DNA of 64,000 nucleotides from Clostridia bacterium. GTDB taxonomy: Bacteria; Bacillota; Clostridia; Oscillospirales; Acutalibacteraceae. A program made the position numbers and the translations under genes. Shown here one piece after another: positions 51,222 to 58,926 of this stretch. The stretch spans positions 186,001 to 250,000 of the forward strand of contig JAFTXJ010000009.1 of assembly GCA_017461625.1 (NCBI GenBank), written 5' to 3'. Position 1 is the first letter of the stretch, and the number at the start of each line of letters is the position of its first letter. The notes under the pieces were generated by a model. That model saw nothing but the letters and a program-made list of their open reading frames with translations. It was not told where the DNA came from and did no database searches.

Positions 51222-52115
51222 TTAGATTCCTGCTTTGTCAGCAATATATTTTCTTGCCATTTTGGCATATTTAAAGGGGTTTGCAATAGCGGGGTCCTGC
51301 TCTGCTTCAACAAGCATCCAGCCTTCGTATCCTGCATTTTCAAGCTCGGCAAAAATCGGAGCAAAGTCGATTGCTCCGTCACCGGGAACTGTGAAGGCAC
51401 CAAGACGAACGCCCTTAAGGAAGCTTAAATGCTCATCTTTAACCTGCTTTACGATTTCGGGGCGGATATCTTTAAGGTGAACGTGCTTGATTCTCTTAGC
51501 GTACTTTTTAAGCACTGCCATATAATCCTCACCACAATAAGCAAGGTGACCGCTGTCAAAAAGAAGGAATACGCTGTCAGGGTCGCAAAGCTCCATCATT
51601 TTGTCAACCTCGGCGGCAGTCTGCACAACTGTGCCCATATGGTGATGATATGTAAGAGTGATACCGTATTCTTTGGCAATAACGCCAAGCTTTGAAAGAC
51701 CGTCGGCAAAACGCTTCCACTCGTCATCATTCATAACATATTTCTTTTCAAAAACAGGTGTTTCCATCTGGCCCTGAATACTGTAGCTTTGCTCAGAAAC
51801 ACCGATTCTCTTTGAGCCACAGCCCTTAAGGAATTCGCACTGTGCTCTGAAATCTTTTTCTACTTCTTCAAAGGGCTTTGTGAGAATAAATGATGAAAAC
51901 CACTGGTTGCAAATCTGCAAGCCACGGATGTCAAGATATTCGTGAATACCCTCTGCTGTTTTGGGGTATTTGTTGCCAACCTCACAGCCCTCAAAGCCTG
52001 CGAGAGCCATTTCACTCACGCACTGTTCAAATGTTACTTCGCTTCCAAGGTCGGGCATATCATCGTTAGTCCAACCGATTGGAGCGATACCGAGTTTTAC
52101 TTTTGCTGAATCCAT
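51222..52115 (-). CDS. iolE: Myo-inosose-2 dehydratase
   Basis: A 297-residue TIM-barrel enzyme of the xylose-isomerase-like/AP endonuclease 2 superfamily, converting scyllo-inosose to a trihydroxycyclohexanedione. KLGIAPIGWTNDDMPDLG at the N terminus is the IolE signature; LTYHHHMGT, LLFDSGH and VHLKDI provide metal ligands. The start at 52115 has GGAG 9 nt upstream; the frame is open to 52235, inside iolD. It lies 16 nt after iolD. Confidence 0.95.
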   Translation of the reverse strand: MDSAKVKLGIAPIGWTNDDMPDLGSEVTFEQCVSEMALAGFEGCEVGNKYPKTAEGIHEYLDIRGLQICNQWFSSFILTKPFEEVEKDFRAQCEFLKGCGSKRIGVSEQSYSIQGQMETPVFEKKYVMNDDEWKRFADGLSKLGVIAKEYGITLTYHHHMGTVVQTAAEVDKMMELCDPDSVFLLFDSGHLAYCGEDYMAVLKKYAKRIKHVHLKDIRPEIVKQVKDEHLSFLKGVRLGAFTVPGDGAIDFAPIFAELENAGYEGWMLVEAEQDPAIANPFKYAKMARKYIADKAGI

Positions 52116-52131
52116 TTCAATAAACTCCTTT

Positions 52132-54081
52132 TTAATATTTTCTTGCATTTTTAAGATGTTCGTTTTTATCGTTAAGGGCAGATTTTCCGCCATCATTACG
52201 TGGTACATCTGAGCAGCCCACGTTCCACCAACCACCGTAGCCGTCGGTCATGGTTTTGGGAAGCACCTTAATGTCAATTAAAGTAGGTTTAGTCTGTTTA
52301 AGGCTGTCTTCAATTGCAAATTTCAATTCTTCCATTGTTTTTGCTGTGTATGTAACATATCCGTAGCCTCTTGCACACATAGCATAATCAATGCTCATAA
52401 ACTCACCGTCACGGATAGGCTTGTCGCCGTCACGATAACGAGATTCAGTGCAAAGAGCATCAATGCCCTGGCTCATCTGAAGGTTATTGATACAGCCGAA
52501 AGAGCCGTTATCAAAGAGCATAACATTAATCTTTTTGCCTTCCTGCAAAGCAGTAATCATTTCTGAATGGAGCATATTGTAACTTCCGTCACCAACCATT
52601 GCATAAACCTCGCAATCAGGTTTTGCAAGCTTTGAGCCGAATGCACCTGCAATTTCATAACCCATACAGGAATAGCCGTATTCCATATTGTAAGAATCGA
52701 TGCTGTCGGTAGTCCACATTCTCTGCATACATCCGGGAAGTGAGCCTGCAGAAGCCACTACAACCGCATCTTCGGGAATCATTTCACGAATGAGGGCAAG
52801 GGCAGATGTCTGGCAGATTTCACCGCCTGTTGCTTTGTTGAAAGCAGACATTGCATCAGGCATATGTGCTTTGATTTCGGGAGCAAAATCAGCTGAATTG
52901 TAATCATTGGCTGAAAGCCTTGCCATTTCCTTAGCCCATACATCCTTAGCATTTTTGATTTCATCGGTATAAGTGCTTACATAGCCGTCAAGGTATTTAT
53001 CAAGGGCAAGGATACCTTCCTTTACATCAGAAACCATCTGCACGCTGTCAAGCTTGCCGGCATGGAATGGGCTTGCGTTGATTGTGGCAACCTGAGCACC
53101 TGCATACAGCCACTTTGAGGAAGTTGTAAAATCAGTAAATCTTGTGCCGAGACCGAGGACAAAATCTGCACCGTCGGCAATGATGTTGGCACTTGCGTTG
53201 CCTGTTACACCGATACCGCCAACATTGAGTTCGTGGCTTGATTCAATGGCACTTTTACCTGCCTGAGTTTCAGCAAAGGGAATATTATGCTTTTCACAAA
53301 AAGCCTTTACCTGCTCGCCTGCTTGGGAATATCTTACGCCGCCGCCAACAATAACGAGGGGGTTCTTTGAAGCTTTAAGAGCATCAGCAACTTGCTTAAC
53401 TTCGTAATCGTTGGGGATTGCTCTTGGAATAAGATGAACTCTTTTTCTGAAGAATTCTTCAGGATAATCATAGCTTTCGCCCTCAACGTCCTGACACATC
53501 GCAAGGCAAACAGCACCTGTGTGAGCAGGGTCAACAAGAACTCTCATTGCGTTTGTAAGAGCTGTCATAACCATTTCGGGGCGAGTGATTCTGTCAAAAT
53601 AACGGGTAACTGCCTTGAAAGCATCATTAGTGGTAACAGTGCCGTCGTGAAGCTGTTCAATCTGCTGAAGAACAGGGTCAGGCTGACGGGTTGCAAATGT
53701 GTCACCTGTGATAAGAAGCAAGGGAATATTATTAACCGTTGCAGTTGCAGCAGCAGTGACCATATTGGCAGCACCGGGGCCTATAGAAGACATACAAGGA
53801 ATAATCTTCATTCTATTGTGCATTTTAGCGTATGCGGCAGCTGCCTGAGCCATGCCCTGCTCATTTCTGCCCTGCATAACCTTGATTGAATGCTCAGCCT
53901 GCGAAAGAGCTTCACCAACACCGAGAACACAACCATGACCAAACACAGCATAAAAGTATTCTACAAATTTGCTTTCTATCATTTCACCGTCTTTTTCAAT
54001 GGTGATATATTGATTGTCAAGGTATCTTACAACTGCTTCACCTGCTGTAAGGCGAACAGTTTTAGGAGAATAGGAATTCAT
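52132..54081 (-). CDS. iolD: 3D-(3,5/4)-trihydroxycyclohexane-1,2-dione hydrolase
   Basis: A 649-residue thiamine-diphosphate enzyme that opens the ring to 5-deoxy-glucuronate. Typical IolD start RLTAGEAVVRYLDNQY, central FGHGCVLGVGEAL and CMSSIGPGAANMVTAA, and the ThDP-binding GDGSYNM...NGSFGCINN signature near 500-530. The C-terminal ends in GGWWNVGCSDV. Length normal. A metallophosphoesterase gene separates it from iolB. Confidence 0.96.
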   Translation of the reverse strand: MNSYSPKTVRLTAGEAVVRYLDNQYITIEKDGEMIESKFVEYFYAVFGHGCVLGVGEALSQAEHSIKVMQGRNEQGMAQAAAAYAKMHNRMKIIPCMSSIGPGAANMVTAAATATVNNIPLLLITGDTFATRQPDPVLQQIEQLHDGTVTTNDAFKAVTRYFDRITRPEMVMTALTNAMRVLVDPAHTGAVCLAMCQDVEGESYDYPEEFFRKRVHLIPRAIPNDYEVKQVADALKASKNPLVIVGGGVRYSQAGEQVKAFCEKHNIPFAETQAGKSAIESSHELNVGGIGVTGNASANIIADGADFVLGLGTRFTDFTTSSKWLYAGAQVATINASPFHAGKLDSVQMVSDVKEGILALDKYLDGYVSTYTDEIKNAKDVWAKEMARLSANDYNSADFAPEIKAHMPDAMSAFNKATGGEICQTSALALIREMIPEDAVVVASAGSLPGCMQRMWTTDSIDSYNMEYGYSCMGYEIAGAFGSKLAKPDCEVYAMVGDGSYNMLHSEMITALQEGKKINVMLFDNGSFGCINNLQMSQGIDALCTESRYRDGDKPIRDGEFMSIDYAMCARGYGYVTYTAKTMEELKFAIEDSLKQTKPTLIDIKVLPKTMTDGYGGWWNVGCSDVPRNDGGKSALNDKNEHLKNARKY

Positions 54082-54095
54082 AAGAAAAACCTCCT

Positions 54096-54923
54096 TTATA
54101 TTTTGGGAACAACCGAAACGCTGACCACTTCAGGCGGATTATAAAGCCTTGGCAAAAGGTATGTTTCGGTAGTAATTCCACTGCCCACAATAAGGCAGGA
54201 ATTATTAAAATTATATTTTCCGTGTGTGTATTTTGGGAAGAGCTTTCCTCCCCCGCCCGCAACTCCGATTTTTGTTTTGGGTAGCCGCCATAATCCGCCA
54301 TGATTATGGCCGCTTAAAATTAAATCTATATTTTCATCATTTTCAACACGCATAGGGATATGACGTACAAGCACCGAAAAAAGCCCTGATTCCTCTGCCC
54401 TTCTAACAAAATTCTGCTTTTGTAAAAGGACTTCATCCTCACCGAAGCCTGCATAATCAGTGCCGCCAACCAGGATTGACTGATCATTTGCAGCTGATAA
54501 AACGTAACTTTCGTCACCCAATATATTAATCCCGAATTTGGCAACAGACCGTCTGATTTCATCAGCCTTACCGCACTCAAACTCGTGATTTCCCGTAATC
54601 ATACAGCAATTCTGATATTTACACGCAAGATTTTTTAAAAGCTCATATGTACGCTCAAAATCTTCTTCATCGCCGAATTTATGAAAAACATCTCCACCAA
54701 GCAATATGCAATCGGGCATTGCTTTGTCGATGGTTTCAAAAAGATTTCTGCCACCGTCTTTGAATTTTATTGAGTGTATATCAGAAAGAAACACCATGTT
54801 AAAAGGTCGTTTTACCTTTGGGGATTCAACAATATACCGGGTTAATTTCAGTTTGTTATTAAAGCCAAGTGCGGCAAAGGTGAACCCTGCCACCGCGGTT
54901 GAAATTAAAACTTTTTTAATCAT
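54096..54923 (-). CDS. Membrane-associated metallophosphoesterase
   Basis: A 275-residue calcineurin-like phosphoesterase. One N-terminal hydrophobic helix (about 3-22), then the five metal motifs: VFLSDIHS, LLGGDVFH, MITGNHEFE, VRHIPMR and LSGHNHGG. This arrangement resembles YkuE/LpxH-like membrane phosphoesterases. It is embedded inside the inositol operon, overlapping iolB by 4 nt and lying 14 nt before iolD. No known step of the inositol pathway needs such an enzyme, so it may dephosphorylate inositol phosphates or phosphoinositide-type substrates before catabolism; that is inference from position only. Confidence 0.87.
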   Translation of the reverse strand: MIKKVLISTAVAGFTFAALGFNNKLKLTRYIVESPKVKRPFNMVFLSDIHSIKFKDGGRNLFETIDKAMPDCILLGGDVFHKFGDEEDFERTYELLKNLACKYQNCCMITGNHEFECGKADEIRRSVAKFGINILGDESYVLSAANDQSILVGGTDYAGFGEDEVLLQKQNFVRRAEESGLFSVLVRHIPMRVENDENIDLILSGHNHGGLWRLPKTKIGVAGGGGKLFPKYTHGKYNFNNSCLIVGSGITTETYLLPRLYNPPEVVSVSVVPKI

Positions 54924-55705
54924 TTTATCTCTCTGTCAAATTTTTGTACCTGACCGTCATTGAGCCACATATATCTTTCATCATCAACACGGTCAAGCCA
55001 CGGATTGTCAGGAAGGTGCCTGATCATCCATACGGTATACATCGGATAGCCCGGTGCAGTAACCTGTGGATGATTGAGCCCTCCCGGGAAGTGGGCAACG
55101 CTTCCGTCTTTAATCATGTGAACATCTTCACCTATAAAGCACGCACCGAAGCCCTCGGGACGTTCATATTTGTAATAATAAACCTCGGGCTGAATGTGGC
55201 TGTGAGGGATATAGCTACACCATCTGCCCGGTCTGGTCTGAATTTCACCAAGAACCATATTTGAATAAGGTGCGTTTTTGTAGTCAAAAACAGTTACAAC
55301 ATCTCTTACAGCTGTGTCTTCCCACTTTCCCTGACAAGAAGTGAAATAGTCACAATCCTCAGGGGCATAGTATTTTGTGGGAAAATCACGGTCATTTTCA
55401 GCACTTTGAGTTAGAATTTCACTTTCTGCATTTGCAGTAACGGTAACTGTAACGCCCTTTGACACGTGAACAGTTGACGGACCTTCGGTAAAAAGACTGT
55501 TTCGTGTTGCATGCTTTTCTTCACCGTCAAAATTGAAGGTTACATCGCCCAGCACAAGCATAACAGCAAGCTCGTGAGTAGGCAGAGTAAAAGACTTACT
55601 CTCACCCTTTTTCATTTTGTAAACGGCAATGTCCATCATCATTTCGGTGTCACAGGTCGAAATCACCTTTTTGCCGTCTTTATCAAATTCGGGATAATAA
55701 AACAT
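54920..55705 (-). CDS. iolB: 5-deoxy-glucuronate isomerase
   Basis: A 261-residue cupin enzyme converting 5-deoxy-glucuronate to 2-deoxy-5-keto-gluconate. The bicupin metal motifs are visible in SYIPHSHIQPEVYYYK (His pair and Glu) and GGLNHPQVTAPGYPMY, and WMIRHLPDNPW ends the family signature. It follows iolC by 3 nt and overlaps the metallophosphoesterase gene by 4 nt. Confidence 0.95.
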   Translation of the reverse strand: MFYYPEFDKDGKKVISTCDTEMMMDIAVYKMKKGESKSFTLPTHELAVMLVLGDVTFNFDGEEKHATRNSLFTEGPSTVHVSKGVTVTVTANAESEILTQSAENDRDFPTKYYAPEDCDYFTSCQGKWEDTAVRDVVTVFDYKNAPYSNMVLGEIQTRPGRWCSYIPHSHIQPEVYYYKYERPEGFGACFIGEDVHMIKDGSVAHFPGGLNHPQVTAPGYPMYTVWMIRHLPDNPWLDRVDDERYMWLNDGQVQKFDREIK

Positions 55706-55708
55706 ACT

Positions 55709-56725
55709 TTAACCTCTTGCTACCATTTCACCGTATTTTTCTTTGCAGTCTTTGATATAAGACTGAATCTGCTCAAGAGTTGGCATAAACAAAGAGCAAC
55801 CGTGAGCATTAACGAGAAGAGAAGCTGAAGCACTGCCTAATTCAAGGCAATCTATAATATCCCAACCTTCAAGAAGACCAAAGATGAAAGATGAACCGTA
55901 GCCGTCACCGCCACCGAATGATTTGGTTGCATCAATGGGGAAAGGTTTGATATTGAAATCACCGTCAGCTGTGTGAGCTGTTGAGCCTTTTTTACCGTGC
56001 TTGATGATAACAATTTTGTTACCCTTTTCCATCCAGTAAGAAGCAGTTTCTTCATCAGTTCTGCCTGGTGCAATAATTGCTTCGGTAAGGTCATATTCCT
56101 CGCGTGAGCCCATAACCATATCGCTGTTTTCTGCAACGATTGAGTAATAAATTGCAATTTCGTCAGCACTTTTCCAATTATAGGGGCGATAGTCAATATC
56201 AAAAATAACCTTTGTACCCACCTTTTTAGCAAGATACATCGCCTTAAGGCAAGCCTCTCTTGACGGGCTCTGACAAAGGGCTGTTCCGCTGATGAGGATA
56301 GCCTTTGCAGATGCAATATATTCTTCGTCAACATCTTTGGGGTCAAGCATCAAGTCTGCAACGCCATCACGATACATAAGAATGCTGCTTTCACTTGGAG
56401 AGAGCATCTCCGTAAATGTAAGGCCTAATTTTTCACCGTTCTCAGCTCTTGTGATATGTGATGTATCAATACCTTCATCAGCAAAGAACTCTGTAACATA
56501 ATCGCCGAACTGGTCGTCTGAAACCTTAGCAATAAAGCCAACTTTTTTGCCCAGACGTGCAAGACCAACTGCAATATTTGCAGGTGATCCGCCTAAATAT
56601 TTTTTGAAAGTGTCAGCCTCAACCAAAGACTGAAAGGGCGGAATTACGGGGTTGAAGTCAATAGCGATTCTTCCCATTGGAATGAGGTCGATTGGTCTTG
56701 AATTATCAAATTCTATGTAGCTCAT
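55709..56725 (-). CDS. iolC: 5-dehydro-2-deoxygluconokinase
   Basis: A 338-residue PfkB-family sugar kinase. MGRIAIDFNPV at the N terminus, FKKYLGGSPANIAVGLARLG (PfkB signature 1 region), DIDYRPYNWKS and the anion-hole/catalytic FGGGDGYGSSF near 275 are present. The last is slightly changed from GGGDAF. It phosphorylates 2-deoxy-5-keto-gluconate in inositol catabolism. It has 14 nt to the transporter upstream and 3 nt to iolB downstream. Confidence 0.95.
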   Translation of the reverse strand: MSYIEFDNSRPIDLIPMGRIAIDFNPVIPPFQSLVEADTFKKYLGGSPANIAVGLARLGKKVGFIAKVSDDQFGDYVTEFFADEGIDTSHITRAENGEKLGLTFTEMLSPSESSILMYRDGVADLMLDPKDVDEEYIASAKAILISGTALCQSPSREACLKAMYLAKKVGTKVIFDIDYRPYNWKSADEIAIYYSIVAENSDMVMGSREEYDLTEAIIAPGRTDEETASYWMEKGNKIVIIKHGKKGSTAHTADGDFNIKPFPIDATKSFGGGDGYGSSFIFGLLEGWDIIDCLELGSASASLLVNAHGCSLFMPTLEQIQSYIKDCKEKYGEMVARG

Positions 56726-56739
56726 AATATCCTCCTGAA

Positions 56740-58215
56740 TTATTCAACAATGATGCCTCTTGCTTTTCTCTGTTCAGCAAGCTCTTTTGTGACTTTATCT
56801 TTCTTAGTACCAACAAGGTCATAGAAGAAAATCGGAATTGCACAGAGAAGAAGGCTCACACCGGGAACGATTGTGATAAGAGCGAACATCGCAAATTCCT
56901 GACCGTTTGTGAGGTTAATTGTAGCAGCACCTGATGCATCATACATTGAGTTAACATCAATGCTTACTATCATATACATAGCAATAATCATAACGGTTGA
57001 AAGTGCATTACCAAGCTTATTAACAAAGGACTGACAGGCTGAACCAAGAGCTGTGTTTCTGTGGCCTGTTTCCCATTCCATATAGTCAAGGCTGTCACAT
57101 ACCATAGCGTAAATAACAACATTGAGGACACCGAGAGGAATTGAAGAGATAATCATTGTGGGAATGCAGAGGAAAAGATTCTTTGTTGTCCAGCCGATGA
57201 GACAGGTTAAAAAGCTTGCAACTGCACCGCCGAGGCATGAATAAAGAACAAGCTGTTTGTAGTTGAACTTTTTGTAAAGGAAGGGAATAGCAATCATTGT
57301 GCCGAACATACCGATAGCGGCACAAACCTGAATAACAAGAGCAACTGTTGATACATTCTTCTGGAAATCATCGTTAATAACAAAACCTGCATATCTTGCA
57401 ACGTGAGGTGCGGCTGCCTGAAGCATATAACGGCCAAATGAAAGTGTGCCTGAAAGAACAACAAGCATAAGCGGTTTACAATGGAAAATGCGATAGAGAT
57501 TTCCCTTTTCTCCCTTAGCTTTTTTGGTAGCGTTGGGAAGGTTGATTCTCTCTTTAACAGAGAAAGATGACATTGCAAAAAGAATAATACCAACAACTGT
57601 GCAAGAAATTGCCATAATTGCATACTTCTTTTCATCAGCTTCAGCGTCGGAATATCCCATACCTTTAAGTACAGGACCCATAATCATAGGAAGAACTGTA
57701 ACAATACCGGTTGAGATACCGCCGAATGTACGGGCGAGAGAAATAAGCTTTCCTCGTTCTTCCGGGTTGGGGGTCATAATGTTCGGAAGGCTCCAGAAAG
57801 GAACATCACTCATGGTGTAAATCATGCCCCACAAAACATAAACAATAGCTGTATAAACCATCAAAGGAACATCAACCAAATCAGGTTTTGTGAACATCAT
57901 AATAGTAAGAGCTGCAATAGGAATAACTGTCCAGATCGGATAAGGCTTCATTCTGCCGTGCTTTGTTTTGTGACGATCAACAATCATACCCATCATAGGG
58001 TCATTGATAGCATCCCATACACGAGCGAAAAGCATGAGGAGCATAACAAACATAGGTGCAAGGCGAAGAACGTTTACATAGTAGTCAGTTACATAGCTTG
58101 ACATACAGCTGTAAATGAGGTTCTGACCCAATGCTGCGATTGTGAAAATTCTAAACTCTTTTTGGGGAATTACAAATCCTTGATTCAAGGTTTTAGGGCT
58201 TTTGGTTTTCGCCAT
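56740..58215 (-). CDS. GPH-family sugar/cation symporter
   Basis: A 491-residue permease with 12 membrane helices. ARVWDAINDPMMGMIVDRHKTKHGRMKPY is the diagnostic motif of glycoside-pentoside-hexuronide:cation symporters (MelB type), with DSLDYMEWETGHRN as its second conserved loop. As first gene of the iol operon it presumably imports myo-inositol or an inositol derivative, instead of the IolT-type MFS proteins used by Bacillus. GGAG lies before the start and a consensus promoter 37 nt upstream. Confidence 0.88.
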   Translation of the reverse strand: MAKTKSPKTLNQGFVIPQKEFRIFTIAALGQNLIYSCMSSYVTDYYVNVLRLAPMFVMLLMLFARVWDAINDPMMGMIVDRHKTKHGRMKPYPIWTVIPIAALTIMMFTKPDLVDVPLMVYTAIVYVLWGMIYTMSDVPFWSLPNIMTPNPEERGKLISLARTFGGISTGIVTVLPMIMGPVLKGMGYSDAEADEKKYAIMAISCTVVGIILFAMSSFSVKERINLPNATKKAKGEKGNLYRIFHCKPLMLVVLSGTLSFGRYMLQAAAPHVARYAGFVINDDFQKNVSTVALVIQVCAAIGMFGTMIAIPFLYKKFNYKQLVLYSCLGGAVASFLTCLIGWTTKNLFLCIPTMIISSIPLGVLNVVIYAMVCDSLDYMEWETGHRNTALGSACQSFVNKLGNALSTVMIIAMYMIVSIDVNSMYDASGAATINLTNGQEFAMFALITIVPGVSLLLCAIPIFFYDLVGTKKDKVTKELAEQRKARGIIVE

Positions 58216-58251
58216 AAAAACACTCTCCTGTCTAATATATTTGACTTATAT

Positions 58252-58280
58252 ATTCTAACATAATAATATATTTTGTTCAA
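58252..58280 (-). promoter_or_regulatory. Promoter of the inositol operon
   Basis: On the minus strand TTGAAC and TAGAAT are 17 nt apart. No IolR-type regulator gene is present nearby. Confidence 0.7.
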
Positions 58281-58302
58281 CAGAAAATTACGTATTTCAC
58301 AT

Positions 58303-58330
58303 AAAAAATCGGGCACTTTTCAGTGCCCGA
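58303..58330 (-). terminator. Terminator after GtrA-like gene
   Basis: TCGGGCACT and AGTGCCCGA form a 9-bp stem with 4-nt loop; the minus-strand tail is TTTTTTATG. Confidence 0.85.
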
Positions 58331-58345
58331 AAGGTATGTAGGTTA

Positions 58346-58903
58346 TTAGTCTTCCTTTTTCTTATGGAAGAGAATTTTATCAACGGGGAAATAAAGGAAG
58401 AATTGAAGAGCTGAACAAATCATTGTTGCAACGTTCTTTGAAGTAGTTTCTACTTCCCAAGCAAATTTTTCACAAAGACCTGTGAACCAATCAGCATTGA
58501 TGAAAACCTCTTTAAGTGTAGGATTAAGCCATGCTGAAAAAGCAATGAGAGCAACTGTGAAAACAATGTAAATAGGAAGCGCAACTGCAACATTTGCACC
58601 TGAATTGAAAGTCTTTTCTTTATTTACAAAGAAAGCAACAATCTGAGCAATAATGTTAGCAACGTTGGATACGATGAAGTAACCGAGACCACCAACTGCA
58701 ACGGGATATACAAATACCCACCAGCTGAAGTCTACTGTGTAAAGGTCTTTGATTGCAGGGATAAGCTGCAATGTGTTAAGAAGAACAAACTGAACGATCA
58801 TTGCAAGAAGGCTTACGATGATGAACTTAACGAACTGCCAGATTGTTGTAAGAAGTGAGCCTTTTTCGGCTGCTTTGTTGTCGATGTCTTTTAATTTTGC
58901 CAT
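58346..58903 (-). CDS. GtrA-like membrane protein
   Basis: A 185-residue membrane protein. WQFVKFIIVSLLAMIVQFVLLNTL and VANIIAQIVAFFVNKEKTFNSG match the first and second GtrA helices with the NKEKTF loop, and FPVDKILFHKK resembles the C-terminal LxxKxxxF end. It is longer than classic GtrA because of a 40-residue insertion before the second helix pair. It directly follows (23 nt) LCAT-like paralog D in one operon, pairing a membrane lipid-sugar-type protein with an exported hydrolase. Confidence 0.82.
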   Translation of the reverse strand: MAKLKDIDNKAAEKGSLLTTIWQFVKFIIVSLLAMIVQFVLLNTLQLIPAIKDLYTVDFSWWVFVYPVAVGGLGYFIVSNVANIIAQIVAFFVNKEKTFNSGANVAVALPIYIVFTVALIAFSAWLNPTLKEVFINADWFTGLCEKFAWEVETTSKNVATMICSALQFFLYFPVDKILFHKKKED

Positions 58904-58926
58904 TTTAATTACCGCCTTTTAAAATT

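Noticed and set aside
53392..53889. 165-codon plus-strand frame inside iolD
   Set aside because: It lies antisense to strongly conserved iolD sequence and has no start signals.
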